Source: Devosia sp. YR412
GTDB lineage: Bacteria; Pseudomonadota; Alphaproteobacteria; Rhizobiales; Devosiaceae
NCBI RefSeq assembly: GCF_900110945.1
Contig: NZ_FOFL01000001.1
Span: 558,001-622,000, forward strand
Length of the DNA: 64,000 nt
Direction of reading: 5' to 3'
The notes under the pieces were generated by a model, which was given only the letters and a program-made list of their open reading frames with translations, was not told where the DNA came from and did no database searches. The first letter of the stretch is position 1, and every line of letters begins with the position of its first letter. This document shows, in pieces, positions 35,747-44,375 of the stretch. Position numbers and translations under genes: made by a program.

Positions 35747-36537
35747 CACACCTGCAGGATCGAGCTGACGAGAAGCTGCGTATAGGGCTCGCGCGGGTCG
35801 TCGAGCACGCGGTCGGTGAGGCCCGCCTCGATGACGCGGCCGTCCTTCATCACCATCATGCGGTGCGACAGGAGACGCGCTACGGCGAGGTCGTGGGTGA
35901 CGACGATGGCGGCAAGGCCGAGTTCACCGACAAGGCCACGCAACAGGTCGAGCAGGCGCGCCTGCACCGAAACGTCGAGGCCGCCTGTCGGCTCATCCAT
36001 GAACACCAGACGCGGGCCGGTGACCAGATTGCGGGCGATCTGCAGGCGCTGGCGCATGCCGCCGGAGAAACTGCGCGGCTGGTCGTCGATGCGGTCGGCA
36101 GCGATTTCCACCCGACCGAGCCAGTCGAGCGCGGTTTCGCGGATGTGGCCATAGTTGCGATCGCCCACCGCCATCAGCCGCTCGCCGACATTGGCGCCGG
36201 CGGAGACGGTCATGCGCAGGCCGTCGGCCGGGTTCTGGTGCACGAAGCCCCAGTCGGTGCGGACGAGGAAGCGCCGCTCGGCTTCGCTGAGCTCATAGAT
36301 ATTGCGCCATTGCTCGTCGCGCATCCGGTACAGGGTACGGCCCGATGTGGGCTCAAGCGTCGCCGACAGCGAATTGAGCAAGGTCGTCTTGCCCGAGCCG
36401 CTCTCGCCGACAATGGCCAGCACTTCGCCGGGCCAGAGTTCGAAATTGACATCGGCACAGCCGAGGCGAGCGCCGTAATATTTGGTCAGGCCCTCGACGC
36501 GCAGAAGAGGTTCTTGGTTGGATAGGTCGTGACTCAT
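35746..36537 (-). CDS. phnK: C-P lyase ABC-type protein PhnK
   Basis: A 263-residue ATPase that docks on the PhnGHIJ core complex. Walker A GESGSGKTT, signature FSGGMRQR, Walker B LVFMDEPTGGLD, and VVTHDLAVARLLSHR. The ATG at 36537 overlaps the phnJ stop as ATGA, which sets the start; the frame extends further upstream but inside phnJ. Confidence 0.93.
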   Translation of the reverse strand: MSHDLSNQEPLLRVEGLTKYYGARLGCADVNFELWPGEVLAIVGESGSGKTTLLNSLSATLEPTSGRTLYRMRDEQWRNIYELSEAERRFLVRTDWGFVHQNPADGLRMTVSAGANVGERLMAVGDRNYGHIRETALDWLGRVEIAADRIDDQPRSFSGGMRQRLQIARNLVTGPRLVFMDEPTGGLDVSVQARLLDLLRGLVGELGLAAIVVTHDLAVARLLSHRMMVMKDGRVIEAGLTDRVLDDPREPYTQLLVSSILQV

Positions 36538-37409
36538 TCCGCCGCCTCCTTGACGCCCAGGCTGCCGACATGGCCGGCTTCGCGGCGTTCCTCGCAATTG
36601 TCGGTGTCCGAGCAGACATACATATGCCCGCCGCGGTCATTCAAAATGACCTCGTCGAGATAGACCTGTTCCGCGCCACACAGGGCGCAAGGTTCCTCGA
36701 AATGCTGGATCTCGAAGGGATGGTCCTCGAAGTCGAGGCTCACCACTTCGGTCCAGGGCGGCACGGCATAGATGCGATGCTCGCGCCCTGCCCCGAACAG
36801 CTGCAGCGCGGCGCTCATATGCATCTTGGGATTGTCGAATTTCGGCGTCGGCGACGGATCCATCACGTAGCGACCCTCGACCTTCACCGGATAGGCATAG
36901 GTCGTGGCGATACGGCCGTGGCGCGCGATGTCCTCATAGAGCTTGACATGCATCAGGCCATATTCTTCCAGCGCATGCATTTTGCGCGTTTCGGTTTCGC
37001 GCGGCTCGAGGAAGCGCAGCGGCTCGGGGATCGGCACCTGGTAGACGAGGATCTGCCCCTCACCCAGCGCCTTTTCCGGAATGCGGTGGCGGGTCTGGAT
37101 GATGGTGGCGTCTGCCGTGTGCGTCGTCGTTGCCACCTGCGCCACCTTGGCGAAGAAGGCGCGAATGGAAACGGCATTGGTGGTGTCGTCGGCGCCTTGG
37201 TCGATGACCTTGAGCACATCGTCCGGCCCGATGATCGACGCCGTTACCTGCACGCCACCAGTGCCCCAGCCATAGGGCATGGGCATTTCGCGGGACGAAA
37301 ACGGGACCTGATAGCCGGGGATGGCGATGGCCTTGAGGATCGCCCGGCGGATCATCCGCTTGGTCTGCTCGTCGAGATAGGCGAAGTTATAGCTGGCAAC
37401 GGCGTTCAT
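36534..37409 (-). CDS. phnJ: Alpha-D-ribose 1-methylphosphonate 5-phosphate C-P lyase
   Basis: Radical-SAM enzyme that cleaves the carbon-phosphorus bond, giving ribose cyclic phosphate and methane from methylphosphonate. The 291-residue protein has the iron-sulfur cysteines in the exact C-x2-C-x21-C spacing (CALC ... MYVC) and a further cysteine 6 residues on (CSDTDNC), plus the conserved glycine in NDRGGHMY. It sits mid-operon with ATGA overlaps on both sides. Confidence 0.96.
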   Translation of the reverse strand: MNAVASYNFAYLDEQTKRMIRRAILKAIAIPGYQVPFSSREMPMPYGWGTGGVQVTASIIGPDDVLKVIDQGADDTTNAVSIRAFFAKVAQVATTTHTADATIIQTRHRIPEKALGEGQILVYQVPIPEPLRFLEPRETETRKMHALEEYGLMHVKLYEDIARHGRIATTYAYPVKVEGRYVMDPSPTPKFDNPKMHMSAALQLFGAGREHRIYAVPPWTEVVSLDFEDHPFEIQHFEEPCALCGAEQVYLDEVILNDRGGHMYVCSDTDNCEERREAGHVGSLGVKEAAE

Positions 37410-38494
37410 TCCGCGGCCTCCTTCAGATTGGCGGCATCATGCTCGGCGCGCATGCGGCGGATCAGGTCGAGTTCGGCCTGGAAGTCGACGTAATGCGGCA
37501 GTTTCAGATGTTCGACGAAGCCGGTGGCCTGGACGTTATCGGAGTGGGAAATGACGAATTCCTCGTCCTGCGCCGGGGCGACAATGTCCTCGCCGAACTC
37601 ACGCGCGCGCAGCGCCCGGTCGACCAGCGACATGGCCATGGCCTTGCGCTCGGCCTGGCCGAAGACCAGGCCATAGCCGCGGGTGAACTGCGGCGGCACT
37701 TTCGCCGAGCCCTTGAACTGGTTGACCATCTGGCACTCGGTGACCTTCACCCGGCCCAGGCTGACGGCAAAGCCAAGTTCGGGCACGTCGAATTCGACTT
37801 CGACCTCGCCGATGCGGATTTCGCCGACAAACGGATGGGTGCGGCCATAGCCGCGCTGGGTCGAGTAACCCAGAGCGAGCAGGAAACCCTCATCGCCGCG
37901 GGCCAGGGCCTGCAGGCGCAGGTCGCGGTTGAGCGGGAAATCCAGCGGTTCGCGGGTCAGGTCGCCCACTTCATGGTCGGGGCCAGTCTCGCCATCGGGC
38001 TCCATAAGGCCCTGGCGGCCGAGCAGGTCGGTGACGCGCGGCGCCTGTTCGGCTTCCGCTTCGCGGGTAATCGGGGCAGCGACGTCATCGCCGACGATCG
38101 AGGGATCGAGCAGGCGGTGTGTATAGTCGAAGGTCGGCCCCAGCATCTGCCCGCCGGGCAAGTCCTTGAAGGTCGCCGAAATGCGGCGCTCGATCAGCAT
38201 GGCGGCGGTATCGATGGGCTGGCTATAGCCGAAGCGTGGCAGCGTGGTGCGATAGGCGCGAACGAGAAAAATGGCCTCGATCAGGTCGCCGCGCGCCTGC
38301 AGCAGCGCCAGCGCGGCGAGTTCCTTGTCATAGAGCGAGCCCTCGCCCATGGCGCGGTCGACGGCGAGGCCGAGCTGTTCGACCACCTGGTCGAGACGGA
38401 GCGCCGGCACCGAGCGGTCGCCGCGACGGCGGTCGGCGAGCAGGGCATGGGCATTGGCAATGGCGGCTTCGCCACCTTTGACGGCTACATACAT
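37406..38494 (-). CDS. phnI: C-P lyase core subunit PhnI
   Basis: A 362-residue subunit with purine nucleosidase activity that displaces adenine from ATP with a phosphonate, with PhnG, H and L. The start MYVAVKGGEAAIANAHALLA and the internal RFGYSQPIDTAAMLIERRISATFKDLPGGQ (by its ends) are typical of the family, as is the C-terminal HLKLPHYVDFQAELDLIR. The ATG at 38494 lies 1 bp after the phnH stop. Confidence 0.95.
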   Translation of the reverse strand: MYVAVKGGEAAIANAHALLADRRRGDRSVPALRLDQVVEQLGLAVDRAMGEGSLYDKELAALALLQARGDLIEAIFLVRAYRTTLPRFGYSQPIDTAAMLIERRISATFKDLPGGQMLGPTFDYTHRLLDPSIVGDDVAAPITREAEAEQAPRVTDLLGRQGLMEPDGETGPDHEVGDLTREPLDFPLNRDLRLQALARGDEGFLLALGYSTQRGYGRTHPFVGEIRIGEVEVEFDVPELGFAVSLGRVKVTECQMVNQFKGSAKVPPQFTRGYGLVFGQAERKAMAMSLVDRALRAREFGEDIVAPAQDEEFVISHSDNVQATGFVEHLKLPHYVDFQAELDLIRRMRAEHDAANLKEAAE

Positions 38495-38495
38495 G

Positions 38496-39092
38496 TCAGT
38501 GTCCTTCCCCGATACGCGTCGAGCGCGGCAGGCCCAAAACCTGGCCGTGAGCGACCAGCAGGAGATCAATCCCGCGTGGGAAGACCTCGCGATTGTCGGA
38601 CCATTGCGCGGTGAAATCCTCCGGCAGGCCCTTGGGGCTGCAATGGAGATGATCCTTGACCCCCGGTCCACGCAGCACGAGGTCGTCGCCGCCGCTGAGG
38701 GCAGGAACGGCGAGCACGATCGTGGTCGAGCGATCGGGATATTCCTGCGTGCCGAGGTTGAAGGTGGCCAGCGCCGGCAGCTCGGTCACATCAGCAACCA
38801 AGGCAAAGGTGGCCTTGGCTGGATCGCGGGTCAGCGGGGCGCCGGTGTGGAAGGCGATGAAGGCTTCGACGGGCGCACTGCGCAGCGACGCCGAGAGCCA
38901 GATTGTCGTGTCGGCATCGCTCAAGGTTAACAGTGTGCTAACCAATTCAGCCTGTAGCGGCGCCTGTGAGAGCGCGTTTTCACCCAAGGTTCGGGGCGTG
39001 CCGGGGTTGGCCAGCGCGTCCATGATGGCCCGGAATGCGGTCTGCGCATCGAGAACCGGATCGGCGAAACCGCCTTCGAAAGAGCTGTCCAT
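38496..39092 (-). CDS. phnH: C-P lyase core subunit PhnH
   Basis: A 198-residue subunit of the PhnGHIJ complex, with the fold of PLP-dependent transferases but no cofactor lysine needed. Family segments include FADPVLDAQTAFRAIMDALANPG, then FHTGAPL, GTQEYPDRSTTIV, and FPRGIDLLLV. The ATG at 39092 (MDSSFEGGF) begins 1 bp past the phnG stop. A longer frame reaches 39224 but lies in phnG. Confidence 0.93.
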   Translation of the reverse strand: MDSSFEGGFADPVLDAQTAFRAIMDALANPGTPRTLGENALSQAPLQAELVSTLLTLSDADTTIWLSASLRSAPVEAFIAFHTGAPLTRDPAKATFALVADVTELPALATFNLGTQEYPDRSTTIVLAVPALSGGDDLVLRGPGVKDHLHCSPKGLPEDFTAQWSDNREVFPRGIDLLLVAHGQVLGLPRSTRIGEGH

Positions 39093-39093
39093 C

Positions 39094-39549
39094 TCAATTG
39101 TCCCCGCGAACCATGGTGAAGAAGTCCACCCGCGTCGCCGCCGACTCTTCGCGGCGCTGCTGGTCGGCCTGAGTGGCAAGTGTACGCAGCGGCTGGATAA
39201 TCTGGCTTTCGACCGGCGCCGCATCGCGCTGCCACAGCGCGTCGATCACCGCGATGATCTCGGCCTTGGCCAGATCGCGGCCCAGGCAATACCCGTGCCC
39301 CACCTGCCCCGTTACAATGCGCACGCTGGCGCGGCTGACCGTGGCTTCGCCCAGGTTGAATGGCGTGCCACCACCACCGGCCCGGCCGCGCAGCATGACA
39401 AGGCCGACTTCGGGGCCGCGCACTTTGGAATGCTGGGGCTTGTCGGCCCAGGCGTCCCAGAGGGTAGCCAAGGCCTTGGCGGGCGCATGGGCCAGCACGT
39501 CGAGCGCCGCCTTGCGGTCGGTGTCTGGAAGGGAAGTTTGCGTCTGCAT
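39094..39549 (-). CDS. phnG: C-P lyase core subunit PhnG
   Basis: A 151-residue subunit of the phosphonate-ribosylating step. Recognised by ALDVLAHAPAKALATLWDA, GLVMLRGRAGGGGTPFNLGE, and the GYCLGRDLAKAEIIAVIDAL segment (by its ends). It is the first gene of phnG-H-I-J-K-L-transferase. The ATG at 39549 follows GAGG. The PhnF-type operator at 39578-39597 lies 28 bp upstream. Confidence 0.93.
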   Translation of the reverse strand: MQTQTSLPDTDRKAALDVLAHAPAKALATLWDAWADKPQHSKVRGPEVGLVMLRGRAGGGGTPFNLGEATVSRASVRIVTGQVGHGYCLGRDLAKAEIIAVIDALWQRDAAPVESQIIQPLRTLATQADQQRREESAATRVDFFTMVRGDN

Positions 39550-39577
39550 GCTTGCCTCATTTTTCGATGGCGTAAAT

Positions 39578-39597
39578 TTGTCTAATGTACTAGACAA
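39578..39597. promoter_or_regulatory. Perfect inverted repeat, probable PhnF operator
   Basis: TTGTCTA and TAGACAA flank a 6-base centre (ATGTAC) between the divergent phnG and phnF genes. GntR/HutC regulators bind palindromes of this size, and the position lets one site repress both genes. No Pho box is seen here. Confidence 0.78.
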
Positions 39598-39641
39598 CTA
39601 CTGTCCTGAATCCGGTCCTACGCTTCTCGTGTGAAAATGCA

Positions 39642-40367
39642 ATGACAGTTTTGAAAGACGTTTCCGGCGGGGTCGCCCTGTGGCGGCAGATCGTTGATGC
39701 CATCCGCCTCGACATTGTCGGCGGCAAGCTGGCGGCCGGTGATCGCCTGCCCACCGAAGCGGTTCTCGCCGAACGATTTTCGGCCAACCGCCATACCGTG
39801 CGGCGGGCCTTGGCGGTCTTGGCGGAGGAAGGCGTCGTCGGCGCCGAACAGGGCCGCGGCACTTTCGTGCGCAATGCAAAACGGCTCAGTTACCCGATCG
39901 GCAAGCGCACGCGGTTTCGTGAAGGGCTGAAAGGTCAGGTCGAGGACTTCTCTACCATCCGGCTTGGTCACCGCCTCGAAAACGCCAGTGCGGCGGCGGC
40001 CAAGGCTCTCGGCATCAGGGCGGGTGCCAAGGTGGTCCGCGTTGAAGGTCTCACCTCTGCCGACGGCGTTCCCATGTCCCGCTCGACGACCTGGCTGGAC
40101 TATCGCCGCTTTGCCGATTTCGGGGAGCAGCTGGAGCAGTTGAAGTCCTTCACCAAAGCCTTCGAAAGCTATGGCATTGCCGACTATTCCCGCGCCTCGA
40201 CCCGCATCTCGTCGCGCCATGCCGATATCGAGGAAACCAAGCTGCTGAAGCTGGTGCCCGGCGCCATTGTGCTGGTGTCGGAGGCGGTGGACGTCGATGC
40301 CGGGGGCACACCGATCTCCTATGCGCTGAGCCGGTTCCCGGCGGAGCGGATGGAACTGGTGGTCTAG
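39642..40367 (+). CDS. phnF: Phosphonate-metabolism regulator PhnF
   Basis: A 241-residue GntR/HutC-family regulator. The winged helix is ALWRQIVDAIRLDIVGGKL ... LPTEAVLAERFSANRHTVRRAL, with GRGTFV closing the wing; the UTRA ligand domain follows from about residue 90. Its position opposite phnG is the usual one for PhnF. The 3' end overlaps phnN by 4 bp, tail to tail. Confidence 0.92.
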   Translation: MTVLKDVSGGVALWRQIVDAIRLDIVGGKLAAGDRLPTEAVLAERFSANRHTVRRALAVLAEEGVVGAEQGRGTFVRNAKRLSYPIGKRTRFREGLKGQVEDFSTIRLGHRLENASAAAAKALGIRAGAKVVRVEGLTSADGVPMSRSTTWLDYRRFADFGEQLEQLKSFTKAFESYGIADYSRASTRISSRHADIEETKLLKLVPGAIVLVSEAVDVDAGGTPISYALSRFPAERMELVV

Positions 40368-40924
40368 GCGCGGACCGCCGCCGTAACGTCCTGCAGCAGC
40401 CGGACAAATTGTTCGCCGGCCACGGCCAGATCACCGGAATTGTCGATCCGCACCGTGCTGGCCGGCAGGCGGTCGCCGACGCTGCGGTCGAGGCGGCGCT
40501 GGATCGATTCCTCGGTTTCGCGGCCGCGATTGGCGAGGCGCTGAGCGATGACATCGCGATCGGCCACGACCGACACCACGACGGCGTGGGGATAGCGCTC
40601 CACGAGCGCCGGGATCACCGCGCGGGAGAGATTGGCGACCACCGCCCTGCCCGCCTGAAGGTCATTTTCAAGAGCAATGGGAAGACCATAGCGCAGGCCA
40701 TGCGCATCCCAGTTCAGCGCGAACTGGCCGGCTGCTTCGGCTGCGGCAAAGGCTGCACCATCCATGCTGTCGTGATCTTCGCTGCCGCCATGGGCCTCGC
40801 GGGTCACCACGCGCTTGACGAAGGTGACGCGGCCGGAGCCTTCAAATCGGGCGCGGGCAAAGGCGATCAGGCTGTCCTTGCCCACCCCGCTCGGTCCGAC
40901 GACGGCGACGAATATTCCGGTCAT
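40364..40924 (-). CDS. phnN: Ribose 1,5-bisphosphate phosphokinase PhnN
   Basis: Phosphorylates ribose 1,5-bisphosphate to PRPP, the last step recovering the ribose from phosphonate breakdown. The 186-residue guanylate-kinase-fold protein has a P-loop GPSGVGKDS, the base-binding RVVTREAHGGSEDH segment and LNWDAHGLRYGLP. The ATG overlaps the phnM stop as ATGA. Confidence 0.93.
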   Translation of the reverse strand: MTGIFVAVVGPSGVGKDSLIAFARARFEGSGRVTFVKRVVTREAHGGSEDHDSMDGAAFAAAEAAGQFALNWDAHGLRYGLPIALENDLQAGRAVVANLSRAVIPALVERYPHAVVVSVVADRDVIAQRLANRGRETEESIQRRLDRSVGDRLPASTVRIDNSGDLAVAGEQFVRLLQDVTAAVRA

Positions 40925-42069
40925 ATCACGCGTTTACCCTGCCGCCACACGGTCAGCACGATGGGGATACCATCTTCCACCCGCAGATGCACGAAGTCGG
41001 CGCGCTTGCCCACCGCGATCTCGCCGCGGTCATCGAAACCAGCCGCTTCGGCGGGACGCTTGGTGACCAGTTGGATCGCCTTGGCAAGGCTGATGCCCTC
41101 CACATTGTCGGCCAGCGAGAAGGCCGACTGCAGCATGGAGAAGGGAATGTAGTCGGACGACAGGATGTCGAGCAGGTCATGCTCGGCCAGGGCGCGGGCC
41201 GAGACATTGCCCGAATGGGAGCCACCGCGCACGACGTTGGGTCCACCCATCAGGATCGACATGCCGGCCTGACGCGAGGCCTTGGCGGCTTCGATCGTGG
41301 TGGGGAATTCGGCGATATGCAGGCCCAGCGCCACGGCCTCTTCGACATGGTCGCGGGTGGCGTCGTCGTGACTGGCCAGCACAATGCCGCGGTCATGGCA
41401 CATCTGGGAAAGAGCGCGACGGTTGGGGCCGGCATGGGCCCGCGACTGACGGTTGCGGCGGTCGCTGAAGGCGTCCAGCTCCGCATCGGTCATCTTGGTC
41501 TTGCCCTGGTAATAGACCTTATAGGCATCCACGCTGGCGAACTGGCGCTGGCCGGGAGCATGATCCATCAGCGAGGCAAGCCGAACCTGCGGATCATCCA
41601 TCATGGCCTCAAAGCTCTCGAGGCAATCGGGGGCCGAGACTTCGCAGCGCAGGTGAATATGATGCTCGGCGCGCAGGCGGCCGGCCTTGCTGCCGGCAGC
41701 AATCGCGGCGGCCAGGGTGCGCATGTCGTCGGCACCGATATCAGTCTGCTCGTCGAGGCCGATGCGGATGGCATCGAGCACGGTGGTGATGCCGGAAGCG
41801 GCGATCTGGGCGTCATGCGCCTGGACGGCAGCGACCGGGTTCCAGCGCACTTTCGGGCGCGGCGAATAATGGGTTTCGAGGTGGTCCGTGTGCAGCTCGA
41901 CGAGGCCCGGGATCAGGTAATCGCCCTCTAGGTCGATACCGGTTCGGGTGCTTCCGGAAATATCGGTGATCATGCCGCCATCAACGCGGACAGAGCCTTC
42001 AAACACCCCGTCCGCCAGGACGATCTTGGCATTGGTCAGGACGAGTTCCCCAAGGGCGACGGTGTTCAT
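40921..42069 (-). CDS. phnM: Alpha-D-ribose 1-methylphosphonate 5-triphosphate diphosphatase PhnM
   Basis: Amidohydrolase that removes pyrophosphate from the ribosylated phosphonate triphosphate, preparing the PhnJ substrate. The 382-residue protein shows the metal site LVELHTDHLETH (family variant of HxH), the carboxylated-lysine region YYQGKTKMTD, ASHDDAT, and LSSDYIPFSML near the end. First gene of phnM-phnN, reading toward phnF. A 27-bp palindrome lies 56 bp upstream. Confidence 0.93.
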   Translation of the reverse strand: MNTVALGELVLTNAKIVLADGVFEGSVRVDGGMITDISGSTRTGIDLEGDYLIPGLVELHTDHLETHYSPRPKVRWNPVAAVQAHDAQIAASGITTVLDAIRIGLDEQTDIGADDMRTLAAAIAAGSKAGRLRAEHHIHLRCEVSAPDCLESFEAMMDDPQVRLASLMDHAPGQRQFASVDAYKVYYQGKTKMTDAELDAFSDRRNRQSRAHAGPNRRALSQMCHDRGIVLASHDDATRDHVEEAVALGLHIAEFPTTIEAAKASRQAGMSILMGGPNVVRGGSHSGNVSARALAEHDLLDILSSDYIPFSMLQSAFSLADNVEGISLAKAIQLVTKRPAEAAGFDDRGEIAVGKRADFVHLRVEDGIPIVLTVWRQGKRVI

Positions 42070-42124
42070 GAGCGGATACAGTTCTGGCTGGTGCTGCGAT
42101 AAAGCCCTGCGATAGCGGGCTTTG

Positions 42125-42151
42125 ATGACAGTTTGGCGACCAAACTGACAT
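42125..42151. promoter_or_regulatory. 27-bp palindrome upstream of phnM
   Basis: The inner arms CAGTTTGG and CCAAACTG are perfect around CGA. Three of the next four bases on each side also pair, so the arms reach 12 bases with one mismatch. The minus strand includes one CTGTCAT, a Pho-like heptamer, but no good partner 11 bp away. It may be an operator for phnMN or for the gene at 42260. Confidence 0.55.
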
Positions 42152-42259
42152 GTTCACAACCCAGCCTGATAATGCGCCAGGCCAGATCATCGCGGCCAAG
42201 TAGCCGTGTCGGCCATATGGCTGCCCGCTGACGGCGGGACAGGGTTGACCATGTGACTG

Positions 42260-43273
42260 TTGGCTTCAGGTTATCCCCATCATAACGCACAACTTTCTCG
42301 CTCAACCATAGGACCGACCAGGCAGACGATCTGGAGAGCCGCGGTAGCGACTTTAGCGTTGGGCACCCTCGCCCTGCCGGCTCTGGCGCAGGACATGCGC
42401 AGCGTCACCGACCACGCCGGCTATGTCGTCGAGGTGCCGGCCAAGGCGATGCGTATTGTCTCGCTTAGCGACTGGACCACGACCATCATGGCCCATGAGC
42501 TCGGCGTTACGCCGGTCGGCTCGGTCGGCCGGGCCAGTGGCGACGGCACGTTCCACATCCGCTCCGGCCGCGAGCTTTATGATCTGGATTTCGACGACAT
42601 GGCGCTGGCTTCGGTGCACGGCCAGCTCGATATGGAGGTGATCGCCGCACTCGAACGCGATCTGATCGTCGGACTGCAAAGCGATACGATTGCCCATCGC
42701 GATACGCTGGCCAGCATTGCGCCGACCCTGCTGTTCGACACGGAAAACGGCAAGGAACCGCTGGAGAATTACGCCGAATTTGCCGGTTGGCTGGGACTCG
42801 ACGTCGAATTCCAGGCGTTGAATACCGCCTATGAGGCGCGCATTGCCGACTATCTGGCGCAGCATCCCGACCAGTCCAATCTGGGCAGCTATGTGGGGCT
42901 GCGGCCCAATGTAGAAGACGGCGATATTTCGATCTATCGCACCTTTGGCGCGATGACGACGGTGCTGGATGACATTGGCTTTACCCATCACCCCGTGGTG
43001 GATGTGGTGCCGGCCAATGAACAGCGCACCAGCGTCAGTGCTGAGCTGATCGGCGAGATGAATGCCGACTATGTCTTTGCGGGTCACATGGCCGATCGCG
43101 GCGAAACCGAGGACGTGCCGCTGGCCGAGCTGGAACCCGTGGCGCCCGGCGCTTCGAATTTCCTCGTGGCCGTGCAGAATGAGCGCTTCATCTCGCGGTC
43201 ACGCTTCCACGTCTCGCCACCAACCTTTGCAGCGCTGAACTATTTCCTCGACCGGCTCGAAACGGTGAATTGA
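42260..43273 (+). CDS. ABC transporter substrate-binding protein, FecB/BtuF-like (metal or siderophore)
   Basis: A periplasmic protein of up to 337 residues. An atypically long N-region leads to the signal core WRAAVATLALGTLALPALAQ. The mature part fits the class III binding fold: ITDHAGYVVEVPAKAMRIVSL-like start, GVTPVGSVGR, DMEVIAALERDLIVGL, and a late NADYVFAGH. No ATG or GTG suits the start: TTG at 42260 is the only standard in-frame candidate after a stop, with a weak AGGG 15 bases away. No permease or ATPase is adjacent. Confidence 0.75.
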   Translation: MASGYPHHNAQLSRSTIGPTRQTIWRAAVATLALGTLALPALAQDMRSVTDHAGYVVEVPAKAMRIVSLSDWTTTIMAHELGVTPVGSVGRASGDGTFHIRSGRELYDLDFDDMALASVHGQLDMEVIAALERDLIVGLQSDTIAHRDTLASIAPTLLFDTENGKEPLENYAEFAGWLGLDVEFQALNTAYEARIADYLAQHPDQSNLGSYVGLRPNVEDGDISIYRTFGAMTTVLDDIGFTHHPVVDVVPANEQRTSVSAELIGEMNADYVFAGHMADRGETEDVPLAELEPVAPGASNFLVAVQNERFISRSRFHVSPPTFAALNYFLDRLETVN

Positions 43274-43359
43274 GCTGAGCAATGGCGCGGCGGGGAAACG
43301 CGTCGCGTCCCACATGGCCGATGCGTCGGAGTGCTTTTGGACAGCTATTTGGGGGTAGA

Positions 43360-43451
43360 TGGCGGAGAGGATGGGATTCGAACCCACGAGAAGCGATAAA
43401 ACCTCTGCGCCCTTAGCAGGGGCGTGCCTTCGACCACTCGGCCACCTCTCC
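43360..43451 (-). tRNA. tRNA-Ser(GCU)
   Basis: A 92-base class II tRNA on the minus strand. The acceptor stem is GGAGAGG with CCTCTCC; the D-arm has GCCGAGTGGTCGAAGGC; the anticodon loop CTGCTAA gives GCU, which reads AGC and AGU. A long variable arm and GGTTCGAATCC follow, then discriminator G and an encoded CCA. I see no direct repeat of its 3' end nearby that would mark an integrated element. Confidence 0.95.
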
Positions 43452-43579
43452 GGCAGAGGCTGGATAGCGGGCGAGGCTGGGGATGGCAAGCGGTTTTTGG
43501 TAGCGGCCACAGACTTGAAGGAAACATCCCCGGTTTGTGGGATTGGGTCCGGGCCAAGCCCGAACCCAGGCATCAAAAA

Positions 43580-44278
43580 TCAGCGCTGGTTGAAAAGAAT
43601 CTTCTGTGCTTCCTTGTCCTCGGCGAGGCTCCGTTGTGGAACATCCTTACCCCAGTTGAGGCCGCGCTGCACGGCCGGGCGGGCGCCCAGGCGGTCGATC
43701 CAGTTCAGGACATTGGGGTAGTCCGCGCGGGTGATGCCGTAGCGCTCCCAGCCCTGGGCCCAGCCGATGGAGGCGATGTCGGCGATGGAGTATTCGCCTG
43801 TGATATACTCTTTGCTCTCGAGCTGAGTGTTCAGCACGCGGAACAGGCGGTGGGTTTCGTCGGTATAGCGCTTCTGGGCATAGGGAATTTTTTCGGGCGC
43901 ATAGACGTTGAAGTGATTGTTCTGGCCCAGCATGGGGCCGAAGCCGCCGACCTGCCAGAACAGCCATTCATCGACCTTGACCTGCTGGCGCGGGTCGGTG
44001 GGGTAGAACTGGCCGAACTTGAGGCCGAGGTATTTCAGGATGGCGCCGGATTCAAAGATCGAGATCGGTTGGCCGCCTGGGCCTTCGGGATCGACGATGG
44101 CCGGGATCTTGTTGTTGGGCGAGATGGCGAGGAACTCGGGGGTGAACTGCTCGCCCTTGCCGATATCGACGCGGTGGTAATTCCACGGCACGCCGAGCTC
44201 TTCGAGCAGGATATGGACCTTCTGCCCATTAGGCGTGGGCAGGGAATAGGCCTCGATCGGCTTGGTCTGGGTGGTCAT
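43580..44278 (-). CDS. Glutathione S-transferase, YghU/YfcG-like
   Basis: A 232-residue cytoplasmic protein with thioredoxin-fold N-terminus (AYSLPTPNGQKVHILLEEL; NGQKV takes the active-site place), NNKIPAIVDPEG, and the glutathione-binding IFESGAILKYL. The helical C-domain contains WLFWQVGGFGPMLGQNNHF, typical of the nu-class disulfide-bond reductases such as YghU. ATG at 44278 is preferred; a second in-frame ATG is at 44290. Confidence 0.9.
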   Translation of the reverse strand: MTTQTKPIEAYSLPTPNGQKVHILLEELGVPWNYHRVDIGKGEQFTPEFLAISPNNKIPAIVDPEGPGGQPISIFESGAILKYLGLKFGQFYPTDPRQQVKVDEWLFWQVGGFGPMLGQNNHFNVYAPEKIPYAQKRYTDETHRLFRVLNTQLESKEYITGEYSIADIASIGWAQGWERYGITRADYPNVLNWIDRLGARPAVQRGLNWGKDVPQRSLAEDKEAQKILFNQR

Positions 44279-44375
44279 CGCCGGTTCCATCGTTGGTTTG
44301 CTGGGGGCAGACTATCGGTGGATGACGATGAAGGGCAAGGCAGCTTGTGCTCCCCTGCCCTTCGATCTCGCATTG

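Noticed and set aside
42129..42147. Full Pho box before phnM
   Set aside because: One CTGTCAT is present on the minus strand but the heptamers 11 bp to either side do not match; the palindrome explains the sequence better.
43360..43451. tRNA-Ser as the attachment site of an integrated element
   Set aside because: No integrase and no repeated tRNA 3' end seen on either side.
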